From a virus, in IMG/VR virus record IMGVR_UViG_3300025314_000771, positions 1 to 21,720 of that record: 21,720 nucleotides of DNA; one strand, 5' to 3'. This document shows positions 15,803 through 21,207 of this stretch, one piece after another. The position numbers were made by a program, and so were the translations under genes. The notes under the pieces were generated by a model. The model saw only the letters and a list, made by a program, of their open reading frames with translations. It was not told the DNA's origin and made no database searches. Each line of letters starts with the position of its first letter. Position 1 is the first letter of the stretch.

Positions 15803-16101
15803 ACTCTGCTCTCGTCCAGGCCCTGCAAGATCACCGTCAACCCGTCGCCGCCCAGGTTCACGTCGAGGCGATCGGGGTAGTGGTCCGCCAACTTCAACGC
15901 TTCCTTCGCGGCTTCGCGCCGCTCGGTGTAATCCACCTGCGCGGGACCGAGCACGACGTTCCCCTCATACTGCAACACCTTGACCTTCACCGCGTCCATG
16001 CCCTCGTCGATGCGTTGATACGCCTTGCGTAGAAACGGGAGATAGACCTGCTCCTCGAGGAACGAGAGCATCGCGGACGATTTCCTGAACTCGTGCGCCA
16101 T
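15799..16101 (-). CDS. Small protein, possible small terminase-like
   Basis: This 100-residue protein starts at ATG 16101 (a GTG one codon earlier is also possible) with GAGG in front. It is helical in its first half (MLSFLEEQVYLPFLRKAYQRIDEG). Its second half, VDYTERREAAKEALKLADHYPDRLDVNLGGDG, resembles the C-terminal end of many small terminase subunits, where an arginine-rich helix leads to a short strand of 'D/EVxL' type. The N-terminal DNA-binding domain usual in small terminases is not seen. It precedes the nuclease gene, overlapping it as TTGA. The assignment is a guess based on that C-terminal look and on position. Confidence 0.5.
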   Translation of the reverse strand: MAHEFRKSSAMLSFLEEQVYLPFLRKAYQRIDEGMDAVKVKVLQYEGNVVLGPAQVDYTERREAAKEALKLADHYPDRLDVNLGGDGLTVILQGLDESRV

Positions 16102-16412
16102 CACGTCCTCACTCGCGCCGGAAGCGGCGGTGGAATCTCTGCGTACAACTCTGCGTGGAAAGATTTTCCGGAAACCGCGCGTGGTGTCTGTGTGGCGGTG
16201 TTGCCTGGGGAAGTCGAGCCAGCAATGAACCGGCGGGCCTCGACGTCGACGCGCGAGCGGCCCGCGGGTTCTCGCGCAGAATCCTGCGCCGAATTTCTCT
16301 CTACATTTCGCGCTCCTCCATCACGACGTGCGGGGACTGTACGGGAGATTACCGACGCCAGCGCGCCACTCAGCATTCGCAGAGGCCAGAGATTTGCCTT
16401 CACGATCAACAC
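16101..16412 (-). CDS. Doubtful ORF upstream of packaging genes
   Basis: An open frame of 103 residues starts at GTG 16412 (or an ATG at codon 13). It is rich in Arg, Ala, Ser and Pro with no recognisable motif. Its TGA overlaps the ATG of the next gene (TGATG), which is the pattern of true genes here, but its composition is poor and no SD stands in front of the GTG. The same stretch carries hairpins (16251-16277, 16274-16289). It may be non-coding leader DNA. Treat it as unproven. Confidence 0.25.
   Translation of the reverse strand: MLIVKANLWPLRMLSGALASVISRTVPARRDGGARNVERNSAQDSAREPAGRSRVDVEARRFIAGSTSPGNTATQTPRAVSGKSFHAELYAEIPPPLPARVRT
16251..16289. promoter_or_regulatory. Two adjacent hairpins in the pre-late gap
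   Basis: GCGCGAG (16251-16257) pairs with CTCGCGC (16271-16277) around the palindrome CCCGCGGG. Next to it GCGCAG (16274-16279) pairs perfectly with CTGCGC (16284-16289) across AATC. The stems share GCGC, so they could be alternatives. No T-run follows, so a simple terminator is unlikely. Confidence 0.45.
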
Positions 16413-16450
16413 TTTCTCTGACGACGGCGTGCCTATGCAAGGCGGTAGTG

Positions 16451-16468
16451 GCCACCCCTTAGGGTGGC
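16451..16468. promoter_or_regulatory. Palindrome GCCACCC-CTTA-GGGTGGC
   Basis: A perfect 7-bp stem with a CTTA loop lies 65 bases past the stop of the winged-helix-like gene. Its core (CACCCCTTAGGGTG) is nearly the same as the core of the hairpin at 16812-16840 (CACCCCTTTAGGGTG), which overlaps the DNA-binding gene's upstream ORF. Two related palindromes flanking a DNA-binding gene suggest operator sites or paired regulatory hairpins. Confidence 0.55.
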
Positions 16469-16532
16469 TAGGTCTCAGGGTGACACGGTGTAGGTGGCCA
16501 GTCGAAAAGACGATTTTTGCAACGCAGCGCGT

Positions 16533-16781
16533 CTAGAGATACGGCGCCTGCCGTGTCAGACGGCCCAAGACACGAAGGCCGGCCGGCGAGACTCGCCAAT
16601 AGCGCGTGGTCCGCACCCCATCGATCTTCCGTGTGACCTTGACGCGCTCCGCCTTTGGCACCGATGGCAGGTGTCGCCGGACGGTGCGCACGCTACAGCG
16701 CAGGGCCATGGCGCAGTCGGCGATGGTGAACCAGTAGGCGGCCTGCTGAAGGCCAGGGAGGTTGCTCAGCTGGGCGCTCAC
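16533..16781 (-). CDS. Small winged-helix/HTH DNA-binding protein
   Basis: This 82-residue protein starts at GTG 16781 (MSAQLSNLPGLQQAAYWFT), overlapping the stop of the 64-residue ORF as GTGA, with GGAGG 8 bases upstream. It has a helix-turn-helix-like run (TIADCAMALRCSVRTVRRHLPS), where AMALRCSVRTVRRHL reads as the recognition part, followed by beta-strand-like VKVTRKIDGVRTTRYWRVS, the wing. A longer form from GTG 16820 is less likely because it lacks the SD spacing. It follows the repeat region and lies before the late genes, so it could bind the repeats or palindromes and regulate replication or the late promoter. Binding site is inference. Confidence 0.65.
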   Translation of the reverse strand: MSAQLSNLPGLQQAAYWFTIADCAMALRCSVRTVRRHLPSVPKAERVKVTRKIDGVRTTRYWRVSPAGLRVLGRLTRQAPYL

Positions 16782-16972
16782 GTCTCCCGCCTCCACGACG
16801 GTATGAAGTGCATGAAGCACCCCTTTAGGGTGCGCTTCATACCTTCACACCGTCGCAGTGATGGCTCTACCTTCACACCGTGACGGTAACGGACTGGCGC
16901 CCGATACGTCTTTCCAATCACATACTTGTAGGTATGAAGCCGTATGAACTTCACACCGTGGCACACCGTCAT
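16778..16972 (-). CDS. Small basic protein encoded across the repeat region
   Basis: This 64-residue ORF starts at ATG 16972 with GAGGAGG 8 bases upstream, straight after the helicase stop, and ends in a TGA that overlaps the GTG of the DNA-binding gene. Those two signals make it likely to be translated. The protein is basic (MTVCHGVKFIRLHTYKYVIG start; tail SWRRET) with a HGVK repeat caused by the DNA repeats beneath it (CHGVKF, RHGVKV, CEGMKR). It has four cysteines. No family is recognised. It may be a genuine small DNA-binding protein or a leader that lets ribosomes pass through the repeats and hairpin to the next gene. Confidence 0.5.
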   Translation of the reverse strand: MTVCHGVKFIRLHTYKYVIGKTYRAPVRYRHGVKVEPSLRRCEGMKRTLKGCFMHFIPSWRRET

Positions 16973-16977
16973 ACCGT
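16798..16977. repeat. Iteron-like repeat cluster; candidate origin or operator
   Basis: CTTCACACCGT occurs exactly at 16843-16853, 16871-16881 and 16949-16959. A one-base variant in the opposite direction (ACGGTATGAAG) is at 16798-16808, and partial copies CACACCGT (16962-16969) and CATACCGT (16970-16977) follow. GGTATGAAG at 16931-16939 is the inverse of CTTCATACC at 16835-16843. The cluster adjoins the replicative helicase gene and the DNA-binding gene. Such arrays are typical of iteron origins and of regulator operators. No AT-rich unwinding stretch is clear, though 16903-16930 is somewhat AT-rich. Confidence 0.6.
16812..16840. promoter_or_regulatory. Hairpin inside the repeat cluster
   Basis: ATGAAG-CACCC-CTTTA-GGGTG-CG-CTTCAT forms an 11-bp stem with a two-base bulge. 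Its core matches the palindrome at 16451-16468. It lies upstream of the GTG of the DNA-binding gene and within the 64-residue ORF, so it could control translation of that gene or be a protein-binding site. Confidence 0.55.
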
Positions 16978-16980
16978 CGG

Positions 16981-16987
16981 CCTCCTC
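16981..16987 (-). promoter_or_regulatory. Shine-Dalgarno GAGGAGG before the 64-residue ORF
   Basis: GAGGAGG at 16981-16987 overlaps the helicase stop codon region and lies 8 bases upstream of ATG 16972. It is the best evidence that the repeat-bearing ORF is translated. Confidence 0.65.
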
Positions 16988-18458
16988 AGAACGGCAGCTC
17001 TTCTGTCTTAGAGCGCAGCATCCACAGTTTTCGCCCAGCCCGACCGGGCTCCTTGGTGGCCTCGACGGCCCCATCTTCTTCGAGCGCGCCGAGATGTTTC
17101 TTCAGGGTCCGATCCGTCTTTTTCGTGTGGTCCACGAGCTGTCCGACGGTCATCGGATTGAGTGCCAGGGCATCAAGGATGAGGGTCCGTGTGGCCTCGC
17201 CATCACTGACCCTGGCCGCGACCTCCCCGTCATAGACCCACCGCCGGCTGTCGGGCCCGAGGTCCTCGAGGTGCACCTTGAACGGGGCGACGAGCGCGTC
17301 TTTGCTCTCGGGTTCGACGATGAGCGCGCCCTTGGTTTTGAGCGGTTTCAGATACAGGCTGTTCTCGGCCCAGCCCCAGAACTCGCTCGGCCCCCGGAGC
17401 TGTTGGCCGCCGGAGGCGAGGTCGGGGCCGGAGACGCCGGGCTTGCGGGCGTGGTGTGCGATCAGGTTGGCGCACCCGTACTCATCGCGGAGGCGGTCCA
17501 CGCGCTTGAGGAGCGGGAGCATCTGATCGGGGCGCTTCTCGTCGAGCGTGTGGAGCCGGTTGAACACGTCCCAGAACACGAGATCCACCGGGCGCGAGCG
17601 CAGGAGGTCGAGCAGCGGGCCGAGCGAGGCTTCCTGATCGAGCTGGACGCCGGTGCGGACCGTGAGAAAGAACGCGGTCGGCATGGGGGCGCCTCGCGCG
17701 GCCAGGAGCCGGGTGGCCCGCTCGTAGACGCGCCAGGCGGAATCCTCTTCCTCGACGAAGGCGACCGTGAGCGGACGGGCGACGGCGAAGGTATCGAGCC
17801 AGGGCTGGCCGAGGGCACAGGCGAGGAGGAGATCTAAGGCGAGCAGGGATTTGCCGACCTTCGCCCCGGCGCCGATCCAGCCGTTGGCGCCTTGCAGGAT
17901 CAGCGACTCTACGAGCCACAAGGGCCGCGCCGGTGGCGTGGCGAGGAGGTCGGCGAGCGGGCGCATCGCAGGCCTCGGTCGCCCCCCGGCGCTCCGCATG
18001 ACCGCGGCCAGGGCCGTCGTCGCCTGTCCAGCGATCTCGCTCGCGGGCTGTCCGTTCTCATACGCGCGCTGGACGGTCTCCGTACTGAGCCGGATCAGTT
18101 CCCGCAGCGCCGCCTTGTCCTGGATCAACCGGCAGTAGTCCGGCATGGCGGTCAGGAGGGCCGCTTCCTCGATGAGCTGGCCGAGGTAGGCCGGACCGCC
18201 GATCTCCTCGAGGTGCCCCTGCTGGCGCAGCGTCTCGGGCAGCGTGAGGAGATCCACGGCGCTCTGGGCGGTCAGGAGGGCGGCGATCCCCGCGTAGATG
18301 TGCCGGTGCTTCTCGGCGTAGAAGTCCTCGGCGCGGAGCGTCCGGCAGAGCGCGGCCGGCCCGGCGCGGTCGAGGAGGGCGACGCCCAGGACCGCGCGCT
18401 CGGCCTCAAGGCTGTTCGGGGGGATGCGCGACGTGAGCCAGTCGGCGAGCGTGGGCAT
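16986..18458 (-). CDS. Replicative helicase: DnaB N-domain, RepA-type ATPase, winged helix
   Basis: This 490-residue protein starts with a DnaB N-terminal domain (about residues 12-115; PPNSLEAERAVLGVALLD and IYAGIAALL, QQGHLEEIGGPAYL). The RecA-like core has Walker A IGAGAKVGKS (195-204), acidic EEED after the third strand, Walker B VDLVFWDVF (291-299) and LIAHHARKPG (332-341), the pattern of RepA/AAA_25 hexameric helicases. The C-terminal part (about 415-480; PMTVGQLVDHTKKTDRTLKKHL) looks like a winged helix. It should unwind DNA at the phage origin. The ATG overlaps the TGA of a 20-codon ORF (TGATG). The repeat cluster lies just after the gene. Joining a DnaB N-domain to a RepA-type core is known in some phages but is less usual than full DnaB. 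Confidence 0.9.
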   Translation of the reverse strand: MPTLADWLTSRIPPNSLEAERAVLGVALLDRAGPAALCRTLRAEDFYAEKHRHIYAGIAALLTAQSAVDLLTLPETLRQQGHLEEIGGPAYLGQLIEEAALLTAMPDYCRLIQDKAALRELIRLSTETVQRAYENGQPASEIAGQATTALAAVMRSAGGRPRPAMRPLADLLATPPARPLWLVESLILQGANGWIGAGAKVGKSLLALDLLLACALGQPWLDTFAVARPLTVAFVEEEDSAWRVYERATRLLAARGAPMPTAFFLTVRTGVQLDQEASLGPLLDLLRSRPVDLVFWDVFNRLHTLDEKRPDQMLPLLKRVDRLRDEYGCANLIAHHARKPGVSGPDLASGGQQLRGPSEFWGWAENSLYLKPLKTKGALIVEPESKDALVAPFKVHLEDLGPDSRRWVYDGEVAARVSDGEATRTLILDALALNPMTVGQLVDHTKKTDRTLKKHLGALEEDGAVEATKEPGRAGRKLWMLRSKTEELPF

Positions 18459-18520
18459 CAGCGAGGCGTCAGGGCGGCTATCATGGGAGCGAACCCGTTG
18501 TCAAGTCGGCCTCGGGTCAT
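18458..18520 (-). CDS. 20-residue bridging ORF (low confidence)
   Basis: A 20-codon frame fills the gap between a 68-residue gene and the helicase. Its ATG overlaps the former stop (ATGA) and its TGA overlaps the helicase ATG (TGATG). The peptide (MTRGRLDNGFAPMI...) has no recognised function. Overlaps at both ends suggest it keeps ribosomes moving to the helicase start, but chance cannot be ruled out. Confidence 0.35.
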   Translation of the reverse strand: MTRGRLDNGFAPMIAALTPR

Positions 18521-18723
18521 GCCTTGGGGAGCTCCGCCGTCGAGTAATGCACCCAGTCGTGAACCTGCCCGGCCGTCTTCGTCAGGTGCTCACTGAGCGC
18601 CGTCTGCGCAAGGGGGAGCGCTCTCCACCGTATCGGCGTGGAGACGAGCACCTCGTACGTGACGCCGTTGTGCACGTTCAGAAACGTCACGCGAAAGCGA
18701 TAGAGGATCGGATCATCTGGCAT
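18517..18723 (-). CDS. Hypothetical 68-residue protein
   Basis: It begins MPDDPILYRFRVTFLNVHN and has alternating strands (YRFRVTFLN, TYEVLVST) followed by a helix (LAQTALSEHLTKTAGQVHDW). It looks like a small alpha/beta protein, and no family is recognised. It starts 5 bases after the preceding ORF and its TGA overlaps the next ATG. It belongs to the run of small early genes upstream of the helicase. Sensible composition and tight packing support it as real. Confidence 0.6.
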   Translation of the reverse strand: MPDDPILYRFRVTFLNVHNGVTYEVLVSTPIRWRALPLAQTALSEHLTKTAGQVHDWVHYSTAELPKA

Positions 18724-18728
18724 GAGGA

Positions 18729-18845
18729 CTACCGCCCGTCGAGGAAGAGCACGGGGCAGGCGACGACCTGGCCGGGCGCGGGATAATCGAGCAGGCCGAG
18801 CATCAGCGGGGTCTGGGCGGCGTGGCGGAGGAGGCGGATCATCAT
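18729..18845 (-). CDS. Small hydrophobic 38-residue protein
   Basis: This ORF starts at ATG 18845 (or the next ATG), overlapping the preceding stop as ATGA, and ends TAG 5 bases before the next gene. The product (MMIRLLRHAAQTPLMLGLLD start) is moderately hydrophobic with a C-terminal VVACPVLFLDG. It lacks a clean membrane helix. It is too short to identify. The coupled start and fit in the gene chain are the only support. Confidence 0.45.
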   Translation of the reverse strand: MMIRLLRHAAQTPLMLGLLDYPAPGQVVACPVLFLDGR

Positions 18846-19207
18846 CCCCCCGCCTCTGGCGTCACGCGGAGGGCGGCGTCAATCTGTTTCATTTCGGGTG
18901 AGTGCTGTTCGTAGATATCCCATGCCTCTTGACCATGGAGTGCCTGGATCGTTTCCCTCGCTTTCTCCAGCGCCCCCCGCACCCGCCCGACCTCCTCTTC
19001 CAGTCTCGTGATCTGCTGATGGCTCAGGTTCGCGTCCGCGGTCACGTCGGTCAGGATCGTCGTGAGCTGGGCGATCTCCCGCGCCTGCTCGGCGAGGGCA
19101 ATCAGCGTGACGTTTTCCCACGTATCTCGGTTATGGGTGGCAAGATCAGTCCAGAGACTCTCGGCCTTCTCCACCGCCGCCGCGCTGGGCGTCTCGTCAG
19201 TCGGCAT
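18842..19207 (-). CDS. Hypothetical coiled-coil protein
   Basis: This 121-residue protein is almost wholly helical and acidic. The middle (VTADANLSHQQITRLEEEVG and EKARETIQALHGQEA, about residues 53-95) has a spacing that suggests coiled coil. No catalytic motif is visible. It lies downstream of the PAPS-reductase-like gene with no SD of its own, so it may be translated by coupling from a small ORF with a good SD (19197-19253). It may be a structural or regulatory accessory of the early module; its role is unknown. Confidence 0.6.
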   Translation of the reverse strand: MPTDETPSAAAVEKAESLWTDLATHNRDTWENVTLIALAEQAREIAQLTTILTDVTADANLSHQQITRLEEEVGRVRGALEKARETIQALHGQEAWDIYEQHSPEMKQIDAALRVTPEAGG

Positions 19208-19253
19208 GGGCGGGGTTATCCGTCTGAGGATCGAAGAATTCCGTTGCGGTCAT
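19197..19253 (-). CDS. 18-residue ORF with strong SD (low confidence)
   Basis: ATG 19253 has GGAGGAGGA 4 bases upstream (19258-19266), one of the best ribosome sites in the early region. It encodes MTATEFFDPQTDNPAHAD and overlaps the start of the coiled-coil gene by 11 bases. Another frame from ATG 19293, coupled to the stop of the PAPS-reductase-like gene (ATGA) and ending at 19216, is the rival. One of them probably passes ribosomes to the next gene. Confidence 0.35.
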   Translation of the reverse strand: MTATEFFDPQTDNPAHAD

Positions 19254-19289
19254 GGACTCCTCCTCCTTCACCGCCGCGGCGACGGCGGC

Positions 19290-20150
19290 TCATTCCGTCG
19301 TATCGCACAAGCCCCACCGCATGCAGCCTTCGTCAAAGAGTGTCGGCTGCTCCGGACCGCTCTCACGGGCCCACTCCACCACCGCGTCGATCGGCGCAGC
19401 TACGTGGGTTTTGCCATCTGGGCGCAATGTGAAGAACGTGGCCGGGTAGCGCATCATCTCGCCACGGGCGCTAAACGTCGCCATGCGACTGGCGTTGGTC
19501 TCGGCTTCGAGTGCGCGAATCGTGTCGATTCGTGCCGGATCGTGCTCTGCGACCAACGAGATTTCTGCTTTCGAGGCAAAGATGCAGGGCCAGCAGCCGA
19601 CACGGCGCGCGCCCATGAGATAGAGCGGGTTGGGCGGCAGGCCATGGCGGCGATGGATCTCGATCACATCTGTTTCGGTCCACTCTACGAGGGGCCGCCA
19701 GACCTCACAGTCGAACGACTCGCTCCATTCCCACTCGACGGCGGCCGCCCGCGCCACCGATTCGCCGCGCCGGATGCCGATAGCGTTTACATAGTCATCC
19801 TCGGCTGACAGCGCCAAGAAGTATGCTTGTAACGGCTTCACCTTGAGATGCTCTGTGCAAAATCTCTTGATCCGCGCCGGGAACATCTTCTTGTGGCGGA
19901 TAAGATCGTCCATTGGTCGGGGCCCGCGCACCTCGTCGATCGCGCCGATGTGTGCCGTCAACGGACCGCGCAGATACTTGTAGGTCAGTGCGTGCTCCCA
20001 TCCGGTGTCGGCAAACACGCGCCGATGTTCGACGCCAAGCTCGGTAAGATAGAGGCTCATCGCCGCACTATCTTTGCCGCCGCTAATGGACGCGACGACA
20101 ACTCGGCTAGCGAGCTTCTCGCGGACCTCCTGTGGATCGTGGCGTATCAC
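19290..20150 (-). CDS. PAPS reductase/DndC-like ATP-pyrophosphatase
   Basis: This 286-residue protein has the PP-loop SGGKDS (residues 23-28), then VFADTGWEHALTYKYL, the usual second region of the family. It has C98 in RFCTEHLK, the GIRRGES motif (125-131), WRPLVEW (151-157), and C186-x-x-C189 in ARRVGCWPC. The end has a further C276-x5-C282 (DEGCMRWGLCD). The PAPS reductase/sulfurtransferase family activates substrates by AMP transfer; members include CysH and DndC. The CysH ending ECG-LH is absent, while C...CxxC spacing could hold an iron-sulfur cluster or zinc. Phages commonly carry such genes with unknown substrate, possibly DNA or tRNA modification. It starts at GTG 20150, overlapping a 9-codon ORF as GTGA. 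Neither dndD nor dndE is visible. Confidence 0.85.
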   Translation of the reverse strand: MIRHDPQEVREKLASRVVVASISGGKDSAAMSLYLTELGVEHRRVFADTGWEHALTYKYLRGPLTAHIGAIDEVRGPRPMDDLIRHKKMFPARIKRFCTEHLKVKPLQAYFLALSAEDDYVNAIGIRRGESVARAAAVEWEWSESFDCEVWRPLVEWTETDVIEIHRRHGLPPNPLYLMGARRVGCWPCIFASKAEISLVAEHDPARIDTIRALEAETNASRMATFSARGEMMRYPATFFTLRPDGKTHVAAPIDAVVEWARESGPEQPTLFDEGCMRWGLCDTTE

Positions 20151-20176
20151 CGGCAGTCCCCGTGGTAGAGCATCAT
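20147..20176 (-). CDS. 9-codon leader ORF, methyltransferase-like start
   Basis: ATG 20176 with GGAGGAG 5 bases upstream (20182-20188) encodes MMLYHGDCR and then TGA. The ATG overlaps the stop of the previous gene (ATGA) and the TGA overlaps the GTG of the PAPS-reductase-like gene (GTGA). The peptide looks like the first residues of many DNA adenine/cytosine-N4 methyltransferases (xLYHGDCxxV). It could be a coupling leader for the next gene, or the stump of a lost methyltransferase gene. Confidence 0.45.
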   Translation of the reverse strand: MMLYHGDCR

Positions 20177-20523
20177 TTCTTCTCCTCCAACGCCGCGACG
20201 ACAGCGGGCAGGGCGAGCCATAGATCGTATTCGGTCCACGGCTTCGCAGATTCTACGGGACCATAGGCATGGCGGAGCAATATGCCCGCCTCTCGAATCG
20301 CCGCGCGGGCGTCGGCGAGGTCGGCACATTCCTTCTCCCAGCGAGCCCGCCACCACTCCATTCGTTCCTTGAGTTCCCCCTCCAGCGCGGCCTCCTCAAC
20401 GGCGATGAGAGCATCTCGAAGCTGCATGACGATATCCCGTGGAGCGTCGCGGTACTGTTTGTACATGTTGAGCGCGGCCACGTACAGCCGCTCCAGCGCC
20501 GTCTGCCGATCAAGGGCGGTCAT
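20173..20523 (-). CDS. Hypothetical helical protein
   Basis: This 116-residue protein begins MTALDRQTALERLYVAALNM, and is mainly helical and rich in Ala, Arg and Glu (ERMEWWRARWEKECADLADA). It has a Trp-rich region (WWRARWEKE, then KPWTEYDLW). Phages often carry similar short proteins between regulators and metabolism genes, but I recognise no family. Its start overlaps the XRE gene's stop as ATGA and its stop overlaps the 9-codon ORF's ATG. The gene order suggests it is co-expressed with the regulator and the PAPS-reductase-like enzyme. Confidence 0.6.
   Translation of the reverse strand: MTALDRQTALERLYVAALNMYKQYRDAPRDIVMQLRDALIAVEEAALEGELKERMEWWRARWEKECADLADARAAIREAGILLRHAYGPVESAKPWTEYDLWLALPAVVAALEEKK
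20182..20188 (-). promoter_or_regulatory. Shine-Dalgarno GGAGGAG before the 9-codon ORF
   Basis: This is a strong ribosome site, within the 3' end of the 116-residue gene. It suits the ATG at 20176 but is 31 bases from the GTG start of the PAPS-reductase-like gene, so that gene may depend on coupling. Confidence 0.6.
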
Positions 20524-20921
20524 GGCTTGGTCTCTCCCGCTCTATCACGGGGCGGTGAGCATTCAGGGTGGAAGTCTTGTCCGTTCGCTTCGACGACTTG
20601 CCACGACTCCACATCCTCGTCGCAGGCATCACAGACGAGTCTGGTGCCGTGGTAGTCCAGTGAGGTAGGACCGAGCGGAGGCGGTGGCTCTTGGTAGAAG
20701 AATGAGACGGGAAAGCCGAGCGCGAGAGCCAGCGAGGCGACTTGATCTACTGAAAACGTGCCGCGCTTCGGCAGCGAGCCGCCCTTCTCCCATTCCTTGA
20801 CGAACTCGACATGCACGCCGACTTTTGCGGCGAGTTGTCGCTGACTCAATCCTCGGCACTCGCGGGCCTGCTGGAGCCGCTCCGCGCAGAACGTCACTTT
20901 CCGGCCCGACTTGAATCCCAT
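20520..20921 (-). CDS. XRE-family regulator with cysteine-rich tail
   Basis: This 133-residue protein (ATG 20921; a GTG one codon earlier is possible) has an XRE helix-turn-helix at about residues 12-70: LQQARECRGLSQRQLAAKVGVHVEFVKEWEKG, then VDQVASLALALGFPVSFFYQ, the usual pattern of the family. After a proline-rich linker comes a C-x-x-C ... H-x-x-C tail (LVCDACDEDVESW...FHPEC) that probably binds zinc. XRE proteins control lysogeny, early genes or toxin-antitoxin loci. This one lies in the early operon rather than in a divergent switch, and no paired Cro-like gene or divergent promoter is visible. The TGA overlaps the next ATG. Confidence 0.85.
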   Translation of the reverse strand: MGFKSGRKVTFCAERLQQARECRGLSQRQLAAKVGVHVEFVKEWEKGGSLPKRGTFSVDQVASLALALGFPVSFFYQEPPPPLGPTSLDYHGTRLVCDACDEDVESWQVVEANGQDFHPECSPPRDRAGETKP

Positions 20922-21064
20922 CACCGCGCCCTCAGCAGCACGCTATCCCGCAAAATCTCCGCCCCGCACGCCCGGCAGACCGGCTCGGGCCAGAGGGAGA
21001 CGGCCAGGAGACAGGCGAGCGCCGCGAGGGTCAGAAGGCGGGCGAGGCAGCGAGCAGAGCTCAT
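20921..21064 (-). CDS. 47-residue membrane protein with CxxC motif
   Basis: ATG 21064 overlaps the stop of the preceding ORF (ATGA) and the TGA overlaps the XRE start (TGATG). The product has one hydrophobic helix (about residues 9-24, RLLTLAALACLLAVSL) after a short basic start, then CRACGAEI, a C-x-x-C knuckle like a zinc ribbon half, and a basic tail. It would be a signal-anchored micro-protein with the cysteines outside or inside the membrane. The function is unknown, but composition and double overlap make it likely to be real. Confidence 0.55.
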   Translation of the reverse strand: MSSARCLARLLTLAALACLLAVSLWPEPVCRACGAEILRDSVLLRAR

Positions 21065-21207
21065 GCCAGCGCCGCCTTGAAGTGGTCGCACTGCCCACAC
21101 CCCGACACGCCTGCGAGATCGGTCGTCACATGGACGGTCACGAGATGCTCCAGGAACCGCTTGAGTTCGCGTGCTTTCGGGCTGAGATCATCCATCGGTG
21201 TCGTCAT
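21061..21207 (-). CDS. 48-residue protein with CxxC-x-H motif
   Basis: ATG 21207 overlaps the stop of the Fis-type gene (ATGA) and the TGA overlaps the next ATG. The product begins MTTPMDDLSPKARELKRFLE, a charged helix, and ends SGCGQCDHFKAALA, where C-x-x-C-x-H resembles a half zinc knuckle. There is no known family. The overlapping ends and sensible composition argue that it is translated as part of the early operon. Confidence 0.5.
   Translation of the reverse strand: MTTPMDDLSPKARELKRFLEHLVTVHVTTDLAGVSGCGQCDHFKAALA

Larger units (their letters stand above)
16102..16532. other. Gap region before the late genes, little coding support
   Basis: About 430 bases between the winged-helix-like gene and the small-terminase-like gene hold only the doubtful 103-residue ORF, three hairpins and a few AT-rich patches (16501-16520). 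Since the late genes begin here, a promoter or leader would be expected, but I found no good -35/-10 pair. A minus-strand GGAGGAG is followed by ATG TAG, an immediate stop. Confidence 0.4.

Noticed and set aside
16451-16468. Intrinsic terminator
   Set aside because: Perfect stem but no T-run on either strand; kept as a palindrome or operator candidate only.
16798-16977. CRISPR array
   Set aside because: Repeats are 11 bases, irregularly spaced and in both orientations; no cas gene is present.
19290-20150. Classical CysH sulfate assimilation enzyme or full Dnd system
   Set aside because: The CysH C-terminal ECG-LH motif is missing and no dndB, dndD or dndE gene is visible in the window.
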